Shown here piece after piece: positions 1 to 10,200 of a stretch of 24,467 nucleotides of DNA. The stretch comes from Irineochytrium annulatum (lineage: Eukaryota > Chytridiomycota > Chytridiomycetes > Chytridiales > Chytridiaceae). Under the pieces are notes generated by a model. It saw nothing but the letters and a program-made list of their open reading frames with translations, had not been told where the DNA came from and ran no database searches. The stretch's first letter is position 1. The number at the start of each line of letters is the position of its first letter. The position numbers and the translations under genes are program-made. Location of the stretch: contig JADGJL010000341.1 of NCBI GenBank assembly GCA_027600665.1, positions 1 through 24,467 of the forward strand. Reading direction: 5' to 3'.

Positions 1-49
1 CCCAACAACAACAACAACAAGAAGCGCAAAAAAGGACAACAATACCTAC
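1..49 (-). repeat. short CAA microsatellite in an intron
   Basis: Positions 3-20 are an uninterrupted CAA repeat on the plus strand (TTG on the coding strand). It lies just past the donor at 49, so it is most likely intronic in the synaptobrevin gene. No function is implied. Confidence 0.5.
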
Positions 50-731
50 CCACATCTGCTTCCGAACCTGGTTCGCGCCTCTCCTGAACTGAGCTGAGGA
101 CTGCTGGAGGTCCTCTGCACGAAACGATTCAAACCATTTGTCAAACTGCGAACGCCATGGAAAGGGAAAAAGCAAATACCGGTCTTGTTCTGGAGCGTGT
201 CGAGGTGCTCGCCGCGCTGCATAACCTTGTTGATGTTCTCGTTCATAATGCCGACGACCTGAGAGAAACCGCAGAAGCGCACGTTAGAGTTTGAGGCCCT
301 TGGTTATGCCCTTGTGCCAACTTCCCGACACGCTAGTTTTCACGCCGAAGCCTTGTCCAGATCGTGGATTGGTGAGGACCCACAGGGTCTTCACCGCCAC
401 TCAGCAATCCATCCCACCATCCTTCGCCAGTGATGCACATCCAAATCCTCAACGTCCGTCCAAAATCCCGCTGAATGCTGCCGGAATGTGGCACCGCCAA
501 CGCTATTATCATGCCCTCCCCTCGTCAGCAACCAGATCGAGCATTCCACTTTCGACCGCCGTCCCCAATCATCCCCTCCCAAGAAACCCCTCGCCGTCTC
601 CTTGCATTGCCGTACCTCATCGACTTGCGCCTGAACCTGCATGATCAACCTCGCATTAGCACCAACTTCTCTTCCCCTTCGCTCTTCCCCCGCAAGCAAC
701 CACAAACCTGCTGAGTCTTGTTGTTGGACAT
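1..731 (-). CDS. R-SNARE, synaptobrevin/VAMP family (partial, 3' end outside window)
   Basis: This is a vesicle R-SNARE that pairs with plasma-membrane Q-SNAREs during exocytosis. Four exons can be placed: 708-731 (start codon, MSNNKTQQ), 616-636 (VQAQVDE), 180-258 (VVGIMNENINKVMQRGEHLD and on to LQNKT) and 50-114 (EDLQQSSAQFRRGANQVRKQ, then MW). Joined in phase they give the N-terminal tail and most of the SNARE motif, including the central zero-layer Arg in VMQRGEHL, and lead into the juxtamembrane MW. The last exon (rest of MWWK and the membrane anchor) lies beyond position 1. Introns are 637-707, 259-615 and 115-179, with a further donor GTAGGT at 49. Branch-like CTAATG precedes the first acceptor. 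The N-terminal tail is short, as in Snc1-type proteins. Family assignment is firm; the paralogue cannot be decided. Confidence 0.9.
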
Positions 732-1188
732 GATGGATGGTAGGATGGGAGCGATGGGGTATGCGAGCGAGAGGTTGGATGATGGAGATCGGTGTCGCTC
801 TCGTGCCAAATTCGTGCCGTCGTGTGGCGTGGAAAATCTGTTTTTCCTGCGGGTACGCCGCGAATAGATTTTGCGAGGCGTGAAGGCGTTAACGGCATGG
901 TATGCAATACTGCATTCTTCGGCCAGAGAGTTCCTTTATTCAGCGTCACGGCAGGGATATTAGGGCGATGACGGTGAGATAGAGATATCAGAACATCTAC
1001 GAAGAAGTGAAAAGTCTACGAGGGTGCTAGGCGAGAAGATAATTAAGCGCACGTAAGGCAAGGTGTAGCAAGAAAACAGAGGAGATTCCCCAACAAGAAA
1101 CTCTTCAATAAAAGCCTTGGCATGTCGATTCTTCCACAGCAACACACAGCTTCGTTTTGCAGCAAACCAATGCAAATGAGTCATCTCT
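732..1188. other. intergenic, no gene seen
   Basis: This 457-bp stretch separates the synaptobrevin start from the 3' end of the isourate hydrolase gene. Open frames here are short and show no family motif or consistent splice signals. It should hold the synaptobrevin promoter, but I see no clear TATA box. Confidence 0.5.
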
Positions 1189-1812
1189 TTATGACCCCCG
1201 GTAGGTGGAGTACGAGTACCCGCTCAGCAAGAGGGGGATGTGGTAGTGCGGCGCTGGTGGAGACGAGACTTTGAATTGGACCTGTGGAGAGGGGAAAAGC
1301 GAGGGAGACAAAGAGAAAGAGGGGGTGTCAGTAGGTATTATGATCTATACGGTATTGGAGTGATGCCAGATCCGGTACACCATGCCCAATAGGAGAACAG
1401 CCCCCATGCATACGAGCCATGATCGTCTTCCTTCCCACACTCGAACATCATGGCACAACCCGTCCGCACCTCCTTCAAAAATCACGATATCAAAACATAC
1501 CTCTGCAACCGGGAAGAAAACCTCCCTCCCAAGTCCCACGAGATACTCCTCAATGCCAAATCCCAGCTTATAAATACCCCCAGCCACCAACTGCCCCATT
1601 CCCTCTTGCCCGCCTTGTCCTTGCTGCCCCATCAACCCGCCGCATCTCCCATCCGCATCCGTCCGCCCCGCGCCAACCAGCGTCCATCCACCGGGTTGGC
1701 TCGCCGTGAGAAGATCAGGCGCAAAGTGTAATGTGACGGGCACGTTTGCGGCCGGCTGCCCGAGGGTCGTGTCTAGGATGTGGGTTGTTATTGGGGACCG
1801 GTGAGTGGACAT
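1189..1812 (-). CDS. 5-hydroxyisourate hydrolase (transthyretin-like, HIUase)
   Basis: It hydrolyses 5-hydroxyisourate, the product of urate oxidase, to OHCU in purine degradation. Exon 1 is 1501-1812 and exon 2 is 1189-1281. The intron (1282-1500) has donor GTATG and acceptor CTCCACAG and keeps phase 0, giving 134 residues. Family hallmarks are visible: SPITTHILDT with His11, TDADGR with Arg56, HYHIPLLLS near residue 116, and the C-terminal YRGS tetrapeptide typical of HIUases and absent from true transthyretins. A Gly/Gln/Met-rich insertion lies between about residues 57 and 77, where most family members have a short loop. The start was chosen because family members begin just before SPITTH. 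No obvious peroxisomal PTS1 follows YRGS, so a cytosolic location is likely. Confidence is high for family and splice site. Confidence 0.93.
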
Positions 1813-1985
1813 GCTGCTGGATCGCGGCCGGCGGTTGGAGGGCTTGCGGGGGCGGTCGGAGGAGAGGTGGGGTGCAGTGAAAGGCTCGCTTGCAGTGTGC
1901 GGGGTGATCGGGATGAGGGAGGTGGCCTGCTGAAATGCGAGCGGATGAGAAAATCGTGTGCGACGGGGTTGGAAACCTCAAGCGT

Positions 1986-3291
1986 TCAAGCACTCAAGCC
2001 TTGGCGATCTGCGTTACCCGCCCGAATACACACCGGATGTCCTGCCGCAACTGCTCCTGCTGCTCCTGCGGTCGGATCGGGGAGATCAAATGGCGATGCG
2101 GAGGATGATGAGCCGGGCCTTGAGATCGGAAGGGCGGTGGTCGTGGCGGCGGCGGCGGCGGACGGCGTCGCGGTGGATCCTTTCCGTCTCTTCGATGCTC
2201 GAGCAGATGCAGGGGCTGATCGCTTCGGGGACAGACTGTGCGATAGGAGCGGCGTTGTATGAGCGGGGAAGGCAGAAAATGAAATAAATGAATCGGACCA
2301 TCATGTCCGGTCGTTAAGTGGTCTCTCACCTGGGAGGGGCGAGCCTCGGTCCTCCCATTGCGGACGGCGGTCTCCGACCCGCGAGCTCAGCATCCGAATC
2401 CTTTTCAAACACGGCGGCCGTTGGGATGGATGAAGGAGGCGGTACGCCCAGGAGCGTCTGCAGGTCAAGAGGGGAGGGAGCCAAAGCCCATGAGGGCGCG
2501 TTGGGACCTCCCACCGTCGACGCTATTCCCATGCCTCCTCCTCCCGCTTCTCCCATCCCCTGCTGCTGCATCTGATCCCGCCGATGTCGCTCCATCGCCA
2601 TGATCTGCTGTTGTTGCAGTTGATTGTGATATTGCAGTGCGTGAAGCTGATGCATCTGCTGCACTTGATTCGGGTGGGGCCCCTGTCCTCCTGGTCCCGG
2701 CGGTGGTGGGGGAAGGATGGAGTACATTGGCTGGGACATCGGTGGCGCTCCGGGGTGTGCATAGTACTGCATGTTGAAGTGGTGCGGATGGTGAGCATGA
2801 TGCGGGAGGTGCATGTGCGCTGGGTGGCCGGGACCGGGACCCATGTAGGCGTACGGACTCGGTGTGATGAAGGACAATGGCGCGGTGGGAGGGATATGTG
2901 AGAGGATGGCGGGGATGGATGCCGAGTTGGTACTTGGTAGTTGGGACAACGGCTGGGTCGTTGAGACAGGTGTTGGGTCAGCGAACGTTTGAGAGGTTGA
3001 GATTGGTGGAGGGTTGGCGAAGGGCGCTGTAGCGTTGACGTTCGCCGTAACGACCGCCAGCGACTCCGCAGCCGCCGCGGCCTTGGCGTACATATCCCCC
3101 GTCGTCGTGGGGACATCAACAACTCGCGTTGAGGCGTTCTTCGCCGGTGATAGCCCTAGTGCGCTTGTCACAGCGATGATCTCCTTGGCGTCCGCATCAA
3201 TGTCCAGCGCGGGCCCCCTCCCCACGCCGTCCAAATCGTGGGTCGAGGCCTCGTCGGGCTCATTCATCTCCCCTTCGTCGTCCTCCTTCAT
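1986..3291 (-). CDS. His/Gln/Pro-rich disordered protein, possible nuclear regulator
   Basis: Family not recognised. Exon 1 is 2330-3291 and exon 2 is 1986-2235. The 94-nt intron has donor GTGAGAG and acceptor TATCGCACAG, and the phase-2 junction restores an open frame, giving 403 residues. An in-frame TAA lies 21 nt upstream of the ATG, which supports this start. The protein opens with an acidic stretch (MKEDDEGEMNEPDE), then has Ala/Thr/Pro-rich sequence, a His-rich patch (HPAHMHLPHHAHHPHHFN), a proline run, and a Gln-rich helix-like segment (QLQQQQIMAMERHRRDQMQQ). The second exon adds a bipartite nuclear-localisation-like segment (KRSAPASARASKRRKG) and Ala/Ser-rich sequence. This composition is common in transcription co-regulators and RNA-binding scaffolds, but no folded domain is visible. 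The C-terminus may be extended by another splice, since GTGTGT occurs near the end. Confidence 0.6.
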
Positions 3292-3819
3292 CCAGCCTCC
3301 TCTCGATGGTTATTAATCTGTCAGCCCTCGCTGCTGCAGCCCGCCAAACTGGTCGACGGGGACCCCTGGGCGCACTCGTCGCGTCGTCCGCGTCGTTCCA
3401 CCAGCCCTCCCGATGCTGCGACTGCTGCGACTGCTGCCGAATGCTGCGTCCCCGCCCGGCTCGACCCGCGGCTTGCTTCGAAAAGCAAATGAAAGCGGGC
3501 GGGACGCGCAAGAGTCAAAGTTGACCGCGCAAGATTGGAAGTGCCAGGGACTGCAGGACTGCACGCATTTCTGACTCTGACAAGCTGGCCACAATCGCGT
3601 CACCGCAATCGCGATATCGACCCTGTTGCGCATGAGGGGGAGCGAGAAGCCGTGGGATCGGACGTGCAGGATCGAGGAGAAGGAACTGCGGTGCCCGACG
3701 GCCCATGGACGAGATCGACGACGGTCCGCACTACTCCGGACTAACCTGATTCGGGCAGATCACTACCGTGGACGCGTGTCCTTGATATAGATGGGGTAGT
3801 CCTCGACTCTTTCTAAACA
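3292..3819. other. intergenic, no convincing gene
   Basis: This region lies between the start of the His/Gln-rich protein gene and the degenerate nuclease-like stretch. It contains GC-rich short repeats of CTGCGACTGCTGC type around 3415-3445. Several open frames overlap on both strands without recognisable motifs. A CTAAC followed by GCAG at 3744-3760 on the plus strand looks like a 3' splice signal, but no matching donor and exons could be built around it. Confidence 0.4.
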
Positions 3820-4420
3820 GTACTCCTGATCTGTCGTTCAGTCACGGACATTGGTGATCCTTGAACTTACGTCGGCAACGGAGGAGTCCGACACGTTGAG
3901 CGTGTTGCGGGGTTGGACTTCTTTGAGCTATTGGCGAGCCTCCGGCGGAAGGGGTCGAATGCCAAGTGGCGCTGCAGAAGGTCCACGAGGGCCGGGACTG
4001 GGCAAGGCCCGCTAGAGGCGCTCCAGGCAAAGCGGAGATTGGACGGCCGAAAGGAGTTATCGGTGGACACAATGGGATGGACCCGGAAGAAGCGGATGAG
4101 AGACCTGAGCACGAGGAGCGTGTTGTGCTCCCAGGTCGACGAGAGCAAGTGCGATGTCAGGATGGACGGAAGCAATCTCTTGCTGCCATATGTTGAAATA
4201 TGTGCTGCGTGTTCGCATTATCTTCCCAAGCTTCAACTTCGTTTCTGCAAAATGTGTAAACGGGAAAGGGATAAGTTGACTAACTGAATACTACCTCTGA
4301 ACAGAGAAAACGAGGAAGAAATAAATAGGCTGTTAAAAGCAAGATCACCCGATCTTCGTTCTTTCAATTAACCTGTCAATATTTGGTATCCAACAGCTCC
4401 CACATCTTAATGACGCCCAT
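3820..4420 (-). pseudogene. degenerate XPG/Rad2-type nuclease-like remnant
   Basis: Several pieces in different minus-strand frames recall the N-terminal nuclease region of the XPG/Rad2/GEN1 family, in the expected order. MGVIKMWELL starts at 4420, resembling the family's MGV..LW.LL start. FNIWQQEIASVHPD lies near 4190, NTLLVLRSLIRFFRVHPI near 4110 (compare the LR.LFFR...HPI segment), FRPSNLRFAW near 4050, and NTLNVSDSSVADV near 3880 (compare the SDDSD segment). No single frame or phase-consistent splicing joins them; stops and frame changes intervene. Third-codon positions are GC-rich, as in real exons here. A strong acceptor (CCCTTTCCCGTTTACACATTTTGCAG region at 4245) and a GTAAGT donor (3870) are present, so some may still be exonic. 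The resemblance is weak and by eye; a real gene with unusual splicing, or sequence errors, are alternatives. Confidence 0.35.
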
Positions 4421-4551
4421 TCACGATTCCTAAGTAGTGCCCCACTGACAATGTAATGCAATCTCTAAACAGCGAATAAAGTCAATTGACGGCCTGTCTA
4501 TCATTCACCCCAATTCCGAGCACGGATTATTATCGAACTTGCATGCCCACC

Positions 4552-6334
4552 TCAGGGCTCCTCGTTCGGCCTCGAAACGACAACCATCTGCAACTTTCGC
4601 CTCAACTTCGATCGGCGCGTCGCTGCCGAGGTGTCCGCCTCCGACCTCCTCGAACTGAACAGCGCGCTTGAGATGCGCAGCATCCGGTGCCGCACGGCCT
4701 TCGTCCTCACGTATCCCGCCCTACCAAGCCTTTCGCGATCGACTTCTGCACCGCCAAACTTGTTAGACGTGCGTGCCATCACTCTCAGGGTGTCGGAGTC
4801 GGCTGCGGTATCGTTGAAAGACGCGGCGGCAGAATGTGCGACAAGCTGCGTGGTCGCCGCATGCGCGGGCGTTGTATCCCCCAAGCGAGTTGCAGTCAGC
4901 TTTGCAAGGGCAGTATCGACGTCCTCATCGTCGGAGCTTATGAGGATTCTGATCTCGTAATCATCCTGGTCTTCCTCCAGATTTGAGGAGATAGGCCGCG
5001 GCGATGGTCGAGCTAGCGAGGGGACGCCCGTTGCTTTGCACGGAGATAAACGGCTTGACCTGTTTGAGGTACTCTGCGTCCAGCGTCTCTTGCTCGGGCC
5101 CGTCTCATCCTCCTCCTCTACTGAGCCAACGGGGTCCATAGAAATCTTGAAATCACCAGACGCGTCATTCTCTATGCTCAGAAACGCGAACGGCGGTATA
5201 TCGTGTCGAGACGGCGACAATGGGTGCCCTGTGAGTTCCACGGGCGAGGGCGGGAGCATTCCGTTTCTCAGCCTGGCAGCGTTCGTCTCATCAGTGCTTA
5301 GACTATTAAGTCGGCTCCTCGGATACGGAAAAGCGAATGAGAAAGCGCCGCTATCTGTCGACGTTATGGACGAGACGGAGGCCTGCCTTAACATATCAAT
5401 GTCCGGCTTAGAGTTTTCTTCCGTGTTGCGGCGGGCGTTTGACGAATAACGTGGGTTGGGGAGCGTATGAGCAGGCGCCGTCGGAACAGTAAATGAGGTC
5501 GGGCGGGTAACAGCTTTCGACGAGCCACCCAAGCTCGGCCCAGCTGTTCCAAGAGCACTCGCCCCAGAGTAGTGCAAGGGTGCAGCCGAAATCATGACGG
5601 AATTCGGGCTGGTGGAGTAATACGACGAACCGTCCACGTTCCGCCCGGCCATTCCCGGGATGGCCTGCCCAGAGCGTCCCTCCGCGATAGCCTGAACGCG
5701 CAATAAATAGCTAGAGTACGACGGCTCCTCGGGTATTGTGAACGAGGTGGCGCCCGTGATCTTCCTCGATAAAGCGGCCGCGCTTCGTCCGGAATCCCCG
5801 GGATTCACCACAAACTCACGGCGATGTGCGGGACGTTCTCCAAGCGCCGTAGCAGTAGTAGCCTTCGATGAGACCGGGGAGCTGAAGCTCCTCAGCGGCG
5901 CCACCACGCCAAGTTCTGGAGTCAATCCGTGGAGGAGAGGACGGCCGCCGTGGTGGAGATGGCGGAGTGGAGATGGAGGCGGAGCGTGGATTCCACCACG
6001 GCGGTTTAGAGAAAAGCACAAGTCAGAGCCGATTCCATCCGAGGTAGACGGCATCTCCTGTCCAAAGCCTTCTGCCGCTGGCTCGTCGTGCACGCGGAGA
6101 TCCGGGGACCCCGTGTCTCTAGAGCACCCTGGTGCGTTTTCCTCATATCTGTGAAAGCTCCCGGCAAGAGAGGAGACCGGCCGGGGCCGGGGTCGTGAAT
6201 GGTTTGAAAGCTTATATAGGGGCCCTGGCGACGCCGGCCGCGGGCTATGGGGGGGAACACCAAGTCAGAGATCGAAGTCAGCGATGGAGGCGACCGACAA
6301 CCACTCACCGCTTGCGTGGGGTTCCCGAGCTCAT
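4552..6334 (-). CDS. Ser-rich disordered protein of unknown function (572 aa)
   Basis: Family not recognised. Exon 1 is 6309-6334 (MSSGTPRK plus two bases) and exon 2 is 4552-6244. The 64-nt intron has donor GTGAGT, branch-like CTGACTT and acceptor CCCCCCATAG, and the phase-2 junction opens directly into the long frame. Without this splice the long frame has no early ATG. The product begins with a basic patch (TPRKRPRP), is rich in Ser, Pro and Ala, and carries a repeated short motif: ATSFTIPEEPSYSSY near residue 150, PTSFTVPTAPAH near 255, and a weaker FSFAFPYPRSR. An acidic segment (LEEDQDDYEIRILISSDDED) near residue 435 is followed by a probable helix, and the end is strongly basic (RRSKLRRKLQMVVVSRP). 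It may be a phospho-regulated scaffold or nuclear protein; nothing in the sequence decides this. Confidence 0.65.
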
Positions 6335-7215
6335 GGAGACGCGGTCGCCCAAGGTTGTTTGGTCGGCGAGCCGAGTGAAGGGCAAAAAGGCTTGAGCGCA
6401 ATTTTCCGGCGGCTGCCTCTGATGGTTTGGCCTATTCACATAGGAAGCGAAAGCACCCCTGATAATAAATAAAAGGAGAAATCAGGTTGCAGCAGTTCCA
6501 ATATTATTTACTATAACCACCGCGAAACACTGCAATGGCAAGTAACGACTCAGATCAAATCCTCCTCAATCACAGTCTCGCCGGAACGACTGCGCTAACG
6601 ACATTGACATCAAACCGAAGTCGACAGCTTGCCTGACGGAAAGGCGTTCCTCGGCAGATTCTAACTTCGCTTCCGTTGCGGCGACAGAAGCCTCTCCTGT
6701 CAGAGACATGCAGGAACGAGGTTTAGTCCATCACGACCAAGCGGTCAGAAAGTTCCCCGTGTGAAAACTCGTCCTCAAAAGCAATGTGCCGCTGATCGTC
6801 GACGAAAATGTCCCTGCAACGGAGGAGGCATTGCCCCCCGTCTGTGGACACAGTCTCAGCGGCAACTGCTTAGCGACCAAGTCCGCCAGCATTCATCTAC
6901 TCCCAATGACTTCGCCTCTCCACCGCCGATGCCTCGCTGCGAATGGGCCGTACAATCTTCCTCGGCAGGTCCGGGCAGCAGGAACAAGCGCCGACGTGGG
7001 AGACAGTGTATCCGACGTCGTCAGGTGGCTCGCGCCCAACAGCAACCCCGTCGCGACACGAGGCAACGTCGGTTGACGTGGTCAGTCAGACGCGGTGGCG
7101 ATTTAGCTTGACGGACAGTCGTGGAGGGGGCTGTCCTTGGTGGCTTGTCCCATTGATCGAGTGCGAAGTTGCCACGAAGGCGGCGAGGAACCTCTTAACC
7201 ACAGTCAGCCCTCCG
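6335..7215. other. intergenic stretch with unresolved coding-like signals
   Basis: This 880-bp stretch lies between the divergent starts of the 572-residue protein and insulysin. On the minus strand two segments look exonic. 6723-6813 follows a TTGCAG acceptor and reads DIFVDDQRHIAFEDEFSHG onward to a stop. 6566-6696 follows an ACTAAAC branch point and CTGACAG acceptor and is open in more than one frame. A GTTTTC donor inside the first segment would give a phase-consistent join (HIAFEDE then RGFCRRNGSEV). On the plus strand 6786-7076 is also open with coding-like codons. I cannot identify any family or a start codon, so no gene is called. The region must also contain the promoters of both flanking genes. 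Confidence 0.35.
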
Positions 7216-10200
7216 ATGCACCTGGCTGCGTCTGTTATGGCTCCCGCGCACGATCCAGGAAGCGCCGACGCCGTGCTTAACGGCGTCCTGTCCCGCCACG
7301 TTGAGCCCCCAGATCCCGAACCGGCACCGGGAAACGATGTCAACGTTGAAAAGCTGGCGCCGGCGCCGACGGTCGGGACAGCGAGCGACGCGGAGAGGAG
7401 GCACTCCGTCTTCATCGATATCGTGAAGCCAGATATCGATGACAGGGTCGGCCATTCTCCCCATGTTTTGTATTAAATTTCATGCTTTTCAGGTGTACAG
7501 GATCGTGACGCTGCAGAACGGAATGGACGTGCTGGTGGTCTCCGACCCGTCGACGGATCGGTCGTCGGCTGCCCTGGACGTGCGGGTGGGCCACTTGAGC
7601 GACCCGGACTCTGTAAACGGTGCCGCCCATTTCCTTGAGCACATGCTGTTCCTTGTCTGTTCACCATCCTTGTTATGTCTTGTAGCGCGTTGGATAGCTG
7701 ATCGCGTTGTCCTTAGGGAACGGAGAAATACCCTGGCGAGAACGACTATAGCCAATTCCTGAGCGAGGTCGGCGGCGGGTATTCAAACGCTTTTACCTCA
7801 GCCGAAAACACCAACTTTTTCTTCGAGGTGTCGTCGGACGGTCTGGCGCTCGAGGGTGCGCTGGACCGCTTCGCTCAGTTCTTTATCTCCCCCCTTTTCG
7901 ACGAGTCGTGCACCGAGCGCGAGCTCCGGGCAGTTGACTCGGAGCACAAGCGGAACATGCAGGACGACTCCTGGCGCCTCCAACAGCTCGATCAAGATCT
8001 CTCGAACCCGCTGCATCCGTACCGGAAGTTCGGCACCGGGAGTTGGGAGACCCTAAAGGAGATTCCGGAGCGAGAGGGCATCAACATCCGCGCCGTGCTC
8101 CTGGACTTCCACGAGAAGTACTATTCGGCGAACATCATGAAGCTCGTCGTGCTGGGGAAGGAACCCATCGACGTCTTGGAGCGGTGGGCCGTGGAGAAGT
8201 TCTCTCCCGTCCGGAATATGGGCACGGCCGTGCCAACGTTCCCGGGCCACCCGTTGACGGCAAAGGAGCTTGGGAAGGTGATCATGGTCAAGCCGGTGAA
8301 GGATCTTCAGAGCCTGAACTTGACGTTCCCATTCCCCGACACAAGCCGGCATTACATTAAAAGCCCGCAGAAGTACATCAACCACATGATTGGGCACGAG
8401 GGCGCGGGCTCGGTGTTGAGCTTGCTCAAGGGGAAGGGTTGGGCGAACGGGCTGGCTTGCTGGACGTCGCATGAGGGCGAAGGATTTGAGTTCTGCAAGA
8501 TCTCGGTTGACCTCACAGATGAAGGGATGGAGTTTTGGCAGGAGATTGTCGTGATTCTGTTTCAGTATATTAGGATGATGAACGAGAATGGCGTGATTGA
8601 GCGGATATACGAGGAGGTAATTTTTCGCTTGCCTTTGTTTGAACATTAATTTCTGCTGCGTTCGCAAACTAGTGCAAAATCATGGCGATGCTCTCCTTCC
8701 GTTACCAGGAAAAGGTCGCTCCCTCCGACTTCACCAGCTGGGTGTCGCAGAACCTGCACGTTTTCGCCAAGGAGCATATCCTTTCGGGACACTACCTCAT
8801 GGATCAATTCGACGAGTCTTTAATCCGGTCCCTTCTATCTCTCCTCCGACCGGACAATTTCCGCGTTACACTCGTCTCGACCGCCCACGAGGTTGACGAC
8901 ACATGGTCTAAGGCGCCATGGTATGGAACCGAGTACAAGGTCCTTGACATGGAGGCGTCCCTTCTCGAATCTCTCCGCTCTGCCGAACTCCACCCGGAGC
9001 TCTTTCCGCCAGAACCGAACCCCTATATCCCGCGCGAGTTTATCGTGCACACTCCTCCCGCCACGGAAGGTGACGCAACCGCAAATGCGGCGAGGCCCTT
9101 TACACCGCCAACCGTTATCCTCGAAACTCCGACGATTCGGCTCTGGCATAAGCTGGATGACGTGCATGGCGTGCCGCGGACTTCGGTCCGCTTCATGATC
9201 CGGACGCCTCATGCCTACGCGTCGCCACGGTGCTCGGTCCTGACAAGGCTTTATGTCGACCTCGTGTGCGATGATCTGAATGAGGACGCGTATGAGGCCG
9301 AGATGGCCGGCTTGGCGTACGGTCTTGACACGTTGGCCGAAGGGTTTGAGCTATGCGTTGAAGGATATACGGATAAGATGGGAGTGCTATTAGAGAGGAT
9401 TGCGGAAACGATGAAGGACTTGGACGCGTCACCGGAAAGGTTTAAGGCAATCAAGGAGGAGGTTCGTTTTCGATCATTGCTATTGAGAGGAAAAGTTCCA
9501 TTCATTTAGTGGATTACAAAAGCTTTTAAGATCGTACAAGAACTTCGACACTGAAAACCCAGATCAGCATGCCTCCTACTTCGTCAACTGGCTTCTTCAG
9601 GAAAAGCTCCACCTTCACCACGAGAAGCTCGCCGAGCTTGACTCGATCGCCGAGGAAGATGTCATTCAATTCGCCAACTCGCTCCTCCTCCCTACCCTAC
9701 ACCTGGAGTGCCTGGTGCACGGCACCCTCACCGCGCAGCAGAGCATCGACCTTGTGTCGAAGCTTGAAAGCGCGCTCGCGCCACGCCCACTGCCGCTGAA
9801 CGCTAGGTCCAACATTCTTCGGACCTTCATCCTCCCGACCGCGTGTGGCGTCGGCGACCTCATGTCGCCGCTACCCGCGCCGGCGCCCGTCACGGCATCC
9901 GATCTCGTCGCTGCCATTGCAGCAAAACCTCTTCCGCGACTCCGCGGCGGGCACACGTATCGCCGCGCCCTCCCCTCAGATCAGAACGTCAACAATGCCG
10001 TCGAGTACTACCTCCAAGTCTGCGACGCGGCAGACCACCTACTCCGGGCGCGGCTCCTCGTGTTTGAGCAGCTGGCGTCCGAACCTTGCTTCGACCAGCT
10101 CAGGACGAAGGAGCAGCTGGGCTACGTCGCGTGGTGCTCGGTTCGGTCGAGCGCGACGGAGGTAGGATTCCGGGTGCTGGTACAGAGCGAGAAAAACCCG

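Noticed and set aside
1780..2262. 160-codon plus-strand open frame
   Set aside because: It is antisense to the second exon of the His/Gln-rich protein and the start of the isourate hydrolase, Gly/Ala/Asp-rich, with no motif.
3913..4287. 124-codon plus-strand open frame
   Set aside because: The opposite strand carries the more coding-like codon pattern and family-like fragments; the plus-strand product matches nothing I recognise.
6210..6220. TATATAAG on the minus strand as a TATA box
   Set aside because: It lies inside the second exon of the 572-residue protein, in frame as LYK, downstream of the inferred start codon.
6006..6401. 131-codon minus-strand open frame
   Set aside because: It is in a different frame across the first intron and exon of the 572-residue protein; the spliced frame explains the region better.
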